Source: an uncultured Candidatus Saccharibacteria bacterium (GTDB lineage: Bacteria; Patescibacteria; Saccharimonadia; Saccharimonadales; UBA5946). Taken from it: 25,508 nucleotides of DNA. The stretch is from assembly GCA_946886435.1 (NCBI GenBank), contig CAMPIR010000002.1, forward strand, positions 1-25,508. The letters are read 5' to 3'. Made by a program: the position numbers and the translations under genes. The notes beneath the pieces were generated by a model. It was not told the DNA's origin, made no database searches, and saw only the letters and a program-made list of their open reading frames with translations. Below, one piece after another: positions 6,643 through 14,082 of this stretch; the stretch's first letter is position 1, and each line of letters begins with the position of its first letter.

Positions 6643-6719
6643 GCTCGCTAGGATACTAACGAGTGTAGCTCGTTCCGGTGTGGCTCAGATAGTCACGGCG
6701 GATTCACATCCTAGTGAGC
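6643..6719 (+). ncRNA. Three-way-junction 5' leader RNA of secreted protein B (unidentified)
   Basis: A closing helix of 12 bp pairs 6643-6654 with 6708-6719 (one G-U wobble, 65 nt apart). It encloses two hairpins: AACGAG/CTCGTT (6658-6663 with 6669-6674, loop TGTAG) and GTGGCT/AGTCAC (6680-6685 with 6691-6696, one G-U, loop CAGAT). CCG at 6675-6677 can extend the second hairpin with CGG downstream. The helix ends 12 nt before the ribosome-binding site (GAAAGGA, 6732-6738). The layout, a long closing stem around two short hairpins, is that of a junctional riboswitch or mRNA-stabilising element, but no known class was recognised. Confidence 0.55.
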
Positions 6720-6745
6720 GAAACTACGATCGAAAGGACGACGCC

Positions 6746-7465
6746 ATGTCGTTGCTCATCACGGGGATCCAGCGCGTCAAGGCGTTCGTCCCCATGTTTT
6801 TGGCGGTCGCACTGGCCGCATCCATGTCGCTGCTCGGAGTTCCGAGCGCGTCTGCGAATGCTGGCGTGACGGTGAATCGTGTCGATTCGTACGTCCCGTG
6901 CGCCCTCATGAGCCTCGAAGTCACCAACAACTTCCCTCATGTCGTTTACGTGCGCATCTACGAGGTCAGGAACGGTGTGCGGGTTGATCGCAACTTGATC
7001 GACAAGCTGGCCCCTGGCGAGTCATTCACCGCGAGTACTGACGGTGAACGCTACTTCGCCCACTCGCTTGGTGTGACAAGCGGCACCTACGGCGTAGGGC
7101 CTACTGGTCCAGGGTGGACCGACTGGGGTGCGATCGAGTTCGTCGCGCCGTCTGACTGCCCACCCATGACTGGGGTCACCAAGCTCAGCCGGCGCACGAA
7201 GTCGGTGACCAAGAAGTCTCGACCGGTTGTCCGGTTCAAGACAACGGCCTACTCCACGGATCTGGGCTATCAGGTCGTTGGCAAGGGCAAGCGAATCAAG
7301 TGGTCTGAGTACTGGCAGTCGGGTTCACACACGATGTTTGGTCCTAGGCTGAAGCCTGGGCAGCGCATCAAGGTCAAGTTCTTCTCGCGCAGCCGTGATG
7401 ACTCCGGAGTCCGGACCGACCCCGTCTACATCGGCAAGAAGAAGTTCAAGCGCACCCGCCGTTGA
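6746..7465 (+). CDS. Secreted GC-rich protein B with basic C-terminal domain
   Basis: The 239-residue protein starts at ATG 6746 behind GAAAGGA. A longer GTG start at 6680 is rejected because it lies inside the folded leader. Residues 1-37 form a signal peptide (hydrophobic 14-32, then SASA before the likely cut). A beta-rich N-terminal domain (about 40-140) carries C52 and C138, possibly disulfide-linked. A Lys/Arg-rich domain follows (about 145-239) and ends KKKFKRTRR. That domain resembles the one in protein A: a PG-K/Q strand start, alternating basic and hydrophobic residues, and a GKK..K end. Codon use is G/C-ending and actinobacterial in style. I recognise no family. It has its own promoter and terminator, so it is a stand-alone unit between ychF and the adhesin genes. 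Confidence 0.82.
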   Translation: MSLLITGIQRVKAFVPMFLAVALAASMSLLGVPSASANAGVTVNRVDSYVPCALMSLEVTNNFPHVVYVRIYEVRNGVRVDRNLIDKLAPGESFTASTDGERYFAHSLGVTSGTYGVGPTGPGWTDWGAIEFVAPSDCPPMTGVTKLSRRTKSVTKKSRPVVRFKTTAYSTDLGYQVVGKGKRIKWSEYWQSGSHTMFGPRLKPGQRIKVKFFSRSRDDSGVRTDPVYIGKKKFKRTRR

Positions 7466-7481
7466 CGCACATCTCACTAGG

Positions 7482-7519
7482 AAAGCCCTGCACACACCAT
7501 GTGCAGGGCTTTTCTCTTT
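7482..7519 (+). terminator. Perfect intrinsic terminator of gene B
   Basis: AAAGCCCTGCACA (7482-7494) pairs perfectly with TGTGCAGGGCTTT (7500-7512) around a CACCA loop. It is followed by TCTCTTTG. The flanking A and T runs make it usable on both strands. Confidence 0.93.
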
Positions 7520-7555
7520 GTCGAAAAACTATGGCGTATATCATGAGCACTTTGT

Positions 7556-7561
7556 TATAGT
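7556..7561 (+). promoter_or_regulatory. -10 box of the 7571 gene
   Basis: TATAGT ends 9 nt before ATG 7571, predicting a start point near 7568 and an almost leaderless mRNA. AAGGG (7563-7567) lies between but would be partly or wholly upstream of the transcript start. No clear -35 is seen. Confidence 0.45.
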
Positions 7562-7570
7562 AAGGGCTAT

Positions 7571-8116
7571 ATGGAACAAAAGAGGGGACCTGTGCGGGTT
7601 TTATCTAGCTTACTTTCGCGCGTGAGAGCCAAGCTAGGCACGCGAGTGTTCGTAGCTCTTTGTGGGGTGCTGGCACTAGTAATCGTTAGTGGAGCTGTGT
7701 GGCTCTGGTTCGCTACGCAGACCGTCGACAACAGAGGGATAGCCCTAAAAGGCATGCGCAAGGACTATGAGTCACTCAAGAAACAAGAACCTAAGTCGGA
7801 AAGGTCAGACGACAAAGCTGCATACTACCAGCTACTTGCGAGCAGGGCGGCCGGCGCGCAGGATTATGATGGCGCGATAAAGGCGTTCGAGGATCGTCAT
7901 GATGTGCTCGGCGACAAAATGCCTGCAGGAGATTTTACTGAGCTAGCGACCTACTATTGTCGGATAGATGACAAGCAGGGCGCCATCGAAGCCCTTAGGG
8001 GCGGCGCGCAGCTTAACCAAGCATCGGACAGCGACAAGTCACGTCTAGCCGCAGGACAGAAAATCATAGATGAACAGGGGTGTAGGGCATGGTTGCAGCC
8101 ATTAGATCAAGAATAA
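7571..8116 (+). CDS. Single-pass membrane protein with TPR-like exported domain
   Basis: The 181-residue protein has a basic N terminus (RSRVRAK type), one membrane helix (about residues 25-48, ending AVWLWFATQ) and an outside domain. Residues about 73-170 look like two to three degenerate TPR-type helix pairs (AAYYQLLASRAAGAQDYDGAIKAFEDR; ELATYYCRIDDKQGAIEALRGG). TPR pairs bind protein partners. Its last 28 nt overlap the start of the next gene, the large cysteine-rich secreted protein, which suggests translational coupling and a shared role, for example as a membrane partner or chaperone of that protein. I do not recognise a named family. Confidence 0.75.
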   Translation: MEQKRGPVRVLSSLLSRVRAKLGTRVFVALCGVLALVIVSGAVWLWFATQTVDNRGIALKGMRKDYESLKKQEPKSERSDDKAAYYQLLASRAAGAQDYDGAIKAFEDRHDVLGDKMPAGDFTELATYYCRIDDKQGAIEALRGGAQLNQASDSDKSRLAAGQKIIDEQGCRAWLQPLDQE

Positions 8117-11100
8117 TAGTTGGGCTAACCTTTACCGCAGCAGTACTCGTAATGGCTATGGCTACTATGCAGCCAGCAGGAGCGTTAACCGCTAACCTTG
8201 GTAACAAATCACCGTTTGACGGAAACTCTCAGCCGAGCCAAACCGTAGACGGTCAGAGTAGGCATCATCACCGATTACGCTTCACCGAACTCGGCGAGCA
8301 TTACACGGTACAGTTGCGGGTATACATGAACAATCAGTCCTCTTTCTCCGGTAGATCCGTAGTTTTCAATAAAGAGAACAACCAATGTTTTACGAGAATG
8401 CTCAATGATCGCCCAGCCGATAGCACACAGATAGTTATCGTGAATGTCGGGTCAGTGAATGGTGTCGGCGGAACAGATTATCCAATCCAAGCACGATATT
8501 TGTGCGATAACCCTACTCAGGGATTGTTCGGCCGCAACTTCGCGCTGACAAACCCACAGCACGATGCTGATATCGATCAATGGTATGTCGAGGTGTCGGT
8601 GCGTTATAACGATGCAACAATAAACCAGTTGATAAAAGAAATTGGCGGGCCAACCCAGAGAAATGCGATAGGGTTTTCCGTAAGAGTGCCGAATGCCCCT
8701 GGAGCTAAAGTCGCCCCTACTGGGGCTGGTGGGCGTAATTACTCAGTGCTTGGAAACATGAGTACAGGCAGCTCAACGATACTGCTTCCATTTGCCGATA
8801 AATGCTATACGACCGGTGGTACTCGGACCATAGTGATTTATGATGCAGACTACGGAAATAGTCAATTCGGCGACACGACAATTGAGGTATTTCGGAGAGG
8901 CACAAACAACAAAGTTAATCTCACGGGGGTGGAAAATACAGCTGGGGTGAATAGCACTACGCGAATACTAACGGCAACTAGCGGCAATCGATCGAGGGTT
9001 AGTTTCGAGAGCGAGATGTACAAGCAGTATGTTATCCGGATATCTGGACTTCATAACGGCAATACTATCGATATCAGCTTACCGAGTCAGATGGAAGCAA
9101 TCTATGGTACCGTGCAGTGCGTGCCGCCACCTAATTGCGATGACCCAGGGCAGCCGCCATGCCCGCAGCCAGAGCCGAGGACCGTATCGATCGATCCTGT
9201 TGCAGCCGTAAACCAGTCAGATATGGAACCCGGTGAAAGTACTACGGCAACAGCCTATGCTTCCGTGGACGGCTTCCCGAGTCTGTACGCCGGAGACTGG
9301 CCGTACAACGAAGATGCTGTACGAAATGCAGTCAATTTAGTTTCTGATGGTATTGCAGCAGCAAGGCCTCAGGCGGAGAATTATCGGCCCGCTGACGGAA
9401 GAAGACTAAATAGTGCTTCTACAGGGAATCTGCAGGCTGCATGCGCTAGGATGGGCGCCGACGGCACATTGAGCGATCGTGATTACCGTCAAAACTGCAG
9501 TACCTCTTACACTCATTATGTATGTGCGAACGGCTCAACTAGAACGATTGCAAACGGTTGCGGCGCGGGAGTAGGGGGCTATCGTTGGCGCTGCGCTATA
9601 AACGGTGATTATTGGGCTTACAACACTGGAGCTACTAGCTCGTCAGGTTGTGGTGCTGTATATGACTGGCGATGCTGGGGGAATGACGCAGTAGTTGCGA
9701 CACAGCATAACCAGCCTGGCCAGATATGTACGCGCTGGTATTGTAACTTACCGAGCAATAATACTTGGAATGACATGTCTAATCCACCAAACGATTTTGC
9801 CTGTAAGATATTCCGTTGTGCTGCGGTAAATCCTGCGGGGATTACCTTGCCCAGATTTGGGGGAAATGGCGTATTCAGTAATAACCAGCTTGAGCTCAGT
9901 AGTGCAAATTCATCTGATCCAAACTATGTAAAAAACAGTGGTGGCCAGCAGATAATTGCGAACGGTGGCTGTGGGTATAGGTGCACCGGAACTAATGGCG
10001 TGACGGGTGCTGGAATAGAGGGCGGTGGTGCACAGGCTCCGCTCGATACAGCTGAGTACGGTAACGATAAACACTGCTATTACCAGCCAACGTTCCATAT
10101 ACAGTGCAATATAAACGGCATGGTATTTCCGGCAGTCTTGCAACCAGTTCAATTCGATGGAAACTATTGTATCAATCATCCGGTCCTCAATGCAGGAGCC
10201 AGTGCTGCTATCGGTAGTGATGTTTGTATGACCGTAAGTGTCGTCACTCCGGCAAACGGTCAGGCGTGGGCTGATATCGGCAAGGGCAACGGGACTACCT
10301 GGTCCTTCTCTGTTAGCGGTCCAGCAACTTCCTGTGCCAAGGTCATCGCGCGGCCGATCGTGCACTTCCATGGCGGTGATGTCTCGGTAGGATCGCCATT
10401 TACATCGTCTATCTGTGCCACTAATCCAACAAACTCGTCGATCGTTACCTGGCCGGGCGTGTCTCACGGTGGCTCCAGTGTAGACTGGGCGGCCTATGCA
10501 TCGGGCAACATCACGAACTTTGCGACCGCGAAGAAGCAGAACGTTAACGTGCCAAGAGGCCTGGCCTTCGCGAACACCGTCGGGTCGGGTAACGTCTATG
10601 GCGGTAGTTATGGGCCTATGCCGTGTATCGCTAACCACGCCGGCATGAAAACTGCTGGCATAAGTAGCATTGGCTCGCTCAATGCATCGCTTGCGAGTGG
10701 GTCATACGACTATAGCGGACCGAATATCAATAACAGCCCAACTATACCGAAGGGTCGGCAGCTCGTTATCTATGTGGACCACGATCTACGCATCGGAAGC
10801 AATATCAGTTACGACCGTACGACCGGTGGCGGTTGGGCCTCTGTCGATGATATCCCGGGACTAAAAGTTGTCGTGACTGGCAACATCAGCATTGCCCCAG
10901 GAGTGTCACAGCTTGACGGTATCTATGTAGCCCAGCCGGATAGTGGCGGTAACGGTGGAAACATCTATACCTGCGCCGATGTCGTCTCTGGTAACCCTAT
11001 ATCAAACCACGACACATGTAAGCAGACGGTACTGACGGTAAACGGTTCGTTCATCGCTAAGCGTGTTGTCCTAGGGCGAACCGCAGGCACCGCAATACAG

Positions 11101-11220
11101 GGACAGCCTGCAGAAGTATTCAACTACCTCCCAGAGATATGGTTTACCGACTGGCCAGATTCGGATGCTCAAAAAGGCTACCGGTACGACTCTGTTAGCA
11201 ACCTTCCACCAATCCTCTAG
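8089..11220 (+). CDS. Large cysteine-rich secreted protein, candidate pilus-associated adhesin
   Basis: The 1043-residue protein starts at ATG 8089, 8 nt after AGGGG (8076-8080). Residues 1-33 are a signal peptide. An N-terminal beta-rich region (about 34-343) is followed by a Pro/Cys linker (about 344-364) and a cysteine-dense middle (about 450-755) with W-R-C and G-C-G repeats. The C-terminal module (about 755-1043) contains YVDHDLRIGSN, VVTGNISIAPG and LTVNGSFIAKR, a parallel-beta-like pattern. About 28 Cys suggest many disulfides. There is no C-terminal anchor. It lies directly upstream of pilM and follows a small membrane protein, so by position it could play the part of PilY1-type tip adhesins. 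That is inference; there is no clear PilY1 propeller. Codon use seems to change near 10.2 kb. Confidence 0.8.
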   Translation: MVAAIRSRIIVGLTFTAAVLVMAMATMQPAGALTANLGNKSPFDGNSQPSQTVDGQSRHHHRLRFTELGEHYTVQLRVYMNNQSSFSGRSVVFNKENNQCFTRMLNDRPADSTQIVIVNVGSVNGVGGTDYPIQARYLCDNPTQGLFGRNFALTNPQHDADIDQWYVEVSVRYNDATINQLIKEIGGPTQRNAIGFSVRVPNAPGAKVAPTGAGGRNYSVLGNMSTGSSTILLPFADKCYTTGGTRTIVIYDADYGNSQFGDTTIEVFRRGTNNKVNLTGVENTAGVNSTTRILTATSGNRSRVSFESEMYKQYVIRISGLHNGNTIDISLPSQMEAIYGTVQCVPPPNCDDPGQPPCPQPEPRTVSIDPVAAVNQSDMEPGESTTATAYASVDGFPSLYAGDWPYNEDAVRNAVNLVSDGIAAARPQAENYRPADGRRLNSASTGNLQAACARMGADGTLSDRDYRQNCSTSYTHYVCANGSTRTIANGCGAGVGGYRWRCAINGDYWAYNTGATSSSGCGAVYDWRCWGNDAVVATQHNQPGQICTRWYCNLPSNNTWNDMSNPPNDFACKIFRCAAVNPAGITLPRFGGNGVFSNNQLELSSANSSDPNYVKNSGGQQIIANGGCGYRCTGTNGVTGAGIEGGGAQAPLDTAEYGNDKHCYYQPTFHIQCNINGMVFPAVLQPVQFDGNYCINHPVLNAGASAAIGSDVCMTVSVVTPANGQAWADIGKGNGTTWSFSVSGPATSCAKVIARPIVHFHGGDVSVGSPFTSSICATNPTNSSIVTWPGVSHGGSSVDWAAYASGNITNFATAKKQNVNVPRGLAFANTVGSGNVYGGSYGPMPCIANHAGMKTAGISSIGSLNASLASGSYDYSGPNINNSPTIPKGRQLVIYVDHDLRIGSNISYDRTTGGGWASVDDIPGLKVVVTGNISIAPGVSQLDGIYVAQPDSGGNGGNIYTCADVVSGNPISNHDTCKQTVLTVNGSFIAKRVVLGRTAGTAIQGQPAEVFNYLPEIWFTDWPDSDAQKGYRYDSVSNLPPIL

Positions 11221-11264
11221 CTCGCACACTACAGAAAAGTCCTAGACAAATAACACAAATAGCT

Positions 11265-11294
11265 TGTGGTTTTACATGACGCTCATGCTATAAT
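11265..11294 (+). promoter_or_regulatory. Extended -10 promoter of the pil operon
   Basis: TGCTATAAT (11286-11294) combines a perfect -10 (TATAAT, 11289-11294) with the extended TGn element. A TTGTGG-like -35 (11264-11269) is poorly spaced. The start point is expected near 11301, only about 5 nt before ATG 11306. Confidence 0.65.
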
Positions 11295-11305
11295 TCAACT
11301 AACAT

Positions 11306-12349
11306 ATGAAGATTTTGAGTGGGGCAGAAGAATACTTTGCGTTGGACATCGGTGCAACAGCCATCCGAGTCGTCCAGCTGAGTGGATCGGGGACGAGCTG
11401 GTCCCTCACGCACTTCGGTGTTGCCCCGGTTGACTATCGCGTCAGTTCTTCGGACGCTCCAGACGACCAGAGAAAGCTCAGTGAGGTTATCCTGTCGGTT
11501 ATCGCGCAGAGTGGCATCCGGGCAAAGAACGTCGTGGTTGGAGCACCGTCGAACAAAGTTTTCGCTACAGTCGTCGACCTTCCCGACATGCCAGAGAACG
11601 AACTAGCTAACACCATCAGATACCAGTCTGACCAGTACATCCCGATGTCGACCGATGAAGCCAAGATCGATTGGGCCGTCCTCGGTAAATCAACAAAGGA
11701 CGCCGTCAACAACGAAGTCCTTCTCGCAAGCATCCCGAATAGTTTCGTTGAGCAACGCCTCGATCTGATCGAGGGTCTTGGGTTTAACGTCGTGGCTATC
11801 GAGCCAGAGTCTATTGCCCTGACGCGAGCACTATTGCCGGCCGGCATCCCTGAAGGGAAACTGATCGTCGAGCTCGGTGACTTTTCTACTGATATCATCA
11901 TGACATTTGGCGATGCGCCGCGCTTGATACGTTCCGTACAGGTCGGGGTCCAGACTATCATAAAGGCGGCGTCACAGAACCTCAACGTGGATCCACAGCA
12001 GGCGCAGCAGTTTATTTCAAAGTTCGGTCTTCAGCCAGACAAGCTCGAAGGTCAGGTGTTCCGTTCGATAGAGTCAACGGTCGAGCAGTTCTCGGTCGAG
12101 GTCAGCAAGTCGGTAAAGTTTTTCCAGACAAAGTATCCGAACGTACCTGTTAGCACAATGATTTTATCTAACCATGCCGCAACGATACCCGGTATGGGTG
12201 AATACCTCAGCGCAAAGATAGGTATACCGGCAGAACTCGGTAATCCATGGCAGCGGGTTCGCGTCAGCAACAAGGATCAAAACACGCTCCAGACATTGTC
12301 GCCACAACTTGCGATCGCTATCGGTCTCGCGCAAAGGGGGGTAGAATGA
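11306..12349 (+). CDS. pilM: Type IV pilus assembly protein PilM
   Basis: PilM is the actin-like cytoplasmic protein that, with PilN and PilO, forms the pilus alignment ring. The 347-residue protein begins with the phosphate-1 strand FALDIGATAIRVVQL. It continues with VVVGAPSNKVFATVVDLPDMPENEL, a typical PilM motif, and the second actin half starts near LIVELGDFSTDIIM. IGLAQRG closes the protein, as in other PilM proteins. It opens the operon behind an extended -10 promoter. Its TGA overlaps the ATG of pilN (ATGA, 12346-12349), which also shows that UGA is a stop in this genome. Confidence 0.95.
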   Translation: MKILSGAEEYFALDIGATAIRVVQLSGSGTSWSLTHFGVAPVDYRVSSSDAPDDQRKLSEVILSVIAQSGIRAKNVVVGAPSNKVFATVVDLPDMPENELANTIRYQSDQYIPMSTDEAKIDWAVLGKSTKDAVNNEVLLASIPNSFVEQRLDLIEGLGFNVVAIEPESIALTRALLPAGIPEGKLIVELGDFSTDIIMTFGDAPRLIRSVQVGVQTIIKAASQNLNVDPQQAQQFISKFGLQPDKLEGQVFRSIESTVEQFSVEVSKSVKFFQTKYPNVPVSTMILSNHAATIPGMGEYLSAKIGIPAELGNPWQRVRVSNKDQNTLQTLSPQLAIAIGLAQRGVE

Positions 12350-13056
12350 TCCGCTTGAACCTACTTCCTGATGTAAAGATCGAATATCTAAAAACCAAGC
12401 GTGCCCACGCGCAGGTTATCGGCGTCGCGAGTATCGTGACGATGGCGGCTATTGGCCTGGTGGTGCTACTCGCTATCTGGGTATACGGTGGACAAGCTTT
12501 TCTCAAGAAAGATCTAACTGACAAGATACAAAAAAATGCCGCAACCCTCAAAGCAAAGCCTGAGATCGATAAGTATCTGACGCTGCAGAACCAACTGGCG
12601 AATCTCACCGCGCTCCATGAGAGCAAGAGCGACTTTTCGCGACTGCTTCAGTTCTTGCCATCCATCACCCCTGAAGGCGTAAAGTTTAGCGGTATTGAGC
12701 TGACAGCGGATGAGGAGCTGGGCTACACGCTGGTATTCCAGGGTGAAACAAAGGACTACACCGGTCTCGCAACGCTACGAGACACGTTGGTTAACGCTAT
12801 GCTGGCGCCGGAGGGCGTCGATGTAAAAGACGGAGAAAAATTGTTTGAGACGGTCACCGTAGCGACGAGCTCTATCGGCTCGAGCACGAACGGTGGCTCG
12901 GTCGTATCGTTCCGTATCGAAACAGCCTATAACCCAAATGCTTTCCTGGCTAGCATTAAGAACCCGACAGTTTCGGTTCCTACGCTGACGACAACGCAGT
13001 CTGCCCAGTCCTCGCCCGATGTATTTGGCCGTAGCTCTGTAGAGGAGAATAACTAA
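12346..13056 (+). CDS. pilN: Type IV pilus inner-membrane protein PilN
   Basis: The 236-residue protein begins MIRLNLLPDVKIEYLK, the PilN signature (N-L-L-P) that docks into PilM. One membrane helix (about 24-46) is followed by a coiled region (about 50-90) and a small alpha/beta (ferredoxin-like) domain. I chose ATG 12346 because the signature must be N-terminal and because it overlaps the pilM stop. The longer frame from 12247 would lie inside pilM. It forms a heterodimer with the PilO-like protein encoded next. Confidence 0.93.
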   Translation: MIRLNLLPDVKIEYLKTKRAHAQVIGVASIVTMAAIGLVVLLAIWVYGGQAFLKKDLTDKIQKNAATLKAKPEIDKYLTLQNQLANLTALHESKSDFSRLLQFLPSITPEGVKFSGIELTADEELGYTLVFQGETKDYTGLATLRDTLVNAMLAPEGVDVKDGEKLFETVTVATSSIGSSTNGGSVVSFRIETAYNPNAFLASIKNPTVSVPTLTTTQSAQSSPDVFGRSSVEENN

Positions 13057-13057
13057 C

Positions 13058-13828
13058 ATGCAGGAAAACACAGGGGCAAACCAGGTGCAACAGACCGAGC
13101 AACCGACGGCACAGCCAGCGAAACGCGCTATGACCGGTGTAAAAAAACGCCAGCAGATCCAGGACACAAACAAAAAGACCTTTCTGTGGCTCGCAGGATC
13201 GGCAATCATCGTTTCGATGTGTCTAGTGGCGCTGCAGTTCTTGGTTCGCGAGTTTATGTTTAACCAAAAGATCATCAGCGCAAAGAGCGAAACGAACAAG
13301 ACGTTGGAAAATAACATAATAACTGCAGATGCACTACGAGAAAATATCAACAAACTTATCGCTGACGCTAGTCTGAGCAAGCTCAAATACGAAGCTCCAA
13401 ACATCGAGACGACTGCGCTCAACGTTATCATCGACGCTTTGCCGACCGAAGGTGATGCGACGAACTTCGCCAACTCGCTTCAGGCGGTTGTCTTACCTCG
13501 CTCAGGAGTAGCCATCAAGGAGCTGAGTACGACGGCAACTGCGGAATCAGCCGATAGCGCCGCAGTAGTTGCTCCGACCGGACAAGCAACACAACCAGTT
13601 ACCGTACCGTTCAGCGCCGGTTTTACCGGTGACTATGCCAAGGTTATGGCAGCGCTCAGCGATATTTCACGAGTTATTCGTCCGATTGATCTGAGAGTGA
13701 TGGCGATCACGGCCAGTGAAGGCAACGAGCTACAGGTTACCGTCGACGGCGTAACCTACTATCTACCAGCTCGAACGGTTGAAGTTCGCAAAGAGACGCT
13801 AAAGCCTGTGGAGACGAAGAAATCATGA
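13058..13828 (+). CDS. pilO: PilO-like type IV pilus protein
   Basis: The 256-residue protein has a Gln/Thr-rich cytoplasmic tail (1-40), one membrane helix (about 45-67), a heptad-rich helix (about 70-110) and a C-terminal alpha/beta domain, with a Thr/Ala-rich linker near 165-185. Sequence conservation of PilO is low; the call rests on this architecture, on its position directly after pilN, and on VPFSAGFTGDYAKVMAALSDI, which resembles the PilO C-terminal start. It begins one base after the pilN stop, behind GAGGAGAA, and its TGA overlaps the next ATG (ATGA). Confidence 0.85.
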   Translation: MQENTGANQVQQTEQPTAQPAKRAMTGVKKRQQIQDTNKKTFLWLAGSAIIVSMCLVALQFLVREFMFNQKIISAKSETNKTLENNIITADALRENINKLIADASLSKLKYEAPNIETTALNVIIDALPTEGDATNFANSLQAVVLPRSGVAIKELSTTATAESADSAAVVAPTGQATQPVTVPFSAGFTGDYAKVMAALSDISRVIRPIDLRVMAITASEGNELQVTVDGVTYYLPARTVEVRKETLKPVETKKS

Positions 13829-14067
13829 AAAAATCAGACATAGCACTCCTGATCGTCATCGTTGCTATCAGCTTAGGTATTTCGTATTTTGTCGGCAAAG
13901 CTGTTCTAGAGCAGTTCGTTCAGAGCGATACCGAAGTAGAAAGAACAGATGCTATCAGTTCCGAGATAGTGCCTCCAAGCCAGAACGTCTTTAACGATCA
14001 AGCGATCAACCCAGCTGTGCCGATTAACATCGGTGATTCTAACAACCAACAACCGTTTGGTCAGTAA
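13825..14067 (+). CDS. Small single-pass membrane protein in the PilP position
   Basis: This 80-residue protein begins MKKSDIALLIVIVAISLGISYFVG, a membrane helix (about 6-27). It ends in a hydrophilic exported tail of about 50 residues rich in N, Q, P and S with no Cys. It overlaps the pilO-like stop by four bases and sits 15 nt before pilB, so it is translated with the platform genes. It takes the place where diderm bacteria carry pilP. It lacks a lipobox and the PilP beta domain, so it is not a PilP homologue by anything I can see. A role in the PilM-N-O complex is inferred only from position. Confidence 0.8.
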   Translation: MKKSDIALLIVIVAISLGISYFVGKAVLEQFVQSDTEVERTDAISSEIVPPSQNVFNDQAINPAVPINIGDSNNQQPFGQ

Positions 14068-14082
14068 TCGGGGCGTGGCGGT

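Noticed and set aside
6637..6720. Purine- or TPP-type riboswitch, because of the three-way junction
   Set aside because: The layout is similar but the conserved junction and loop sequences of those classes are absent.
6680..6745. GTG 6680 as the start of protein B
   Set aside because: It lies within the folded leader. ATG 6746 has a proper ribosome site and gives a normal signal peptide.
9910..10638. 242-residue open frame on the minus strand inside the giant gene
   Set aside because: No signal, domain or promoter. The + strand frame has a signal peptide, ribosome site and consistent protein character throughout.
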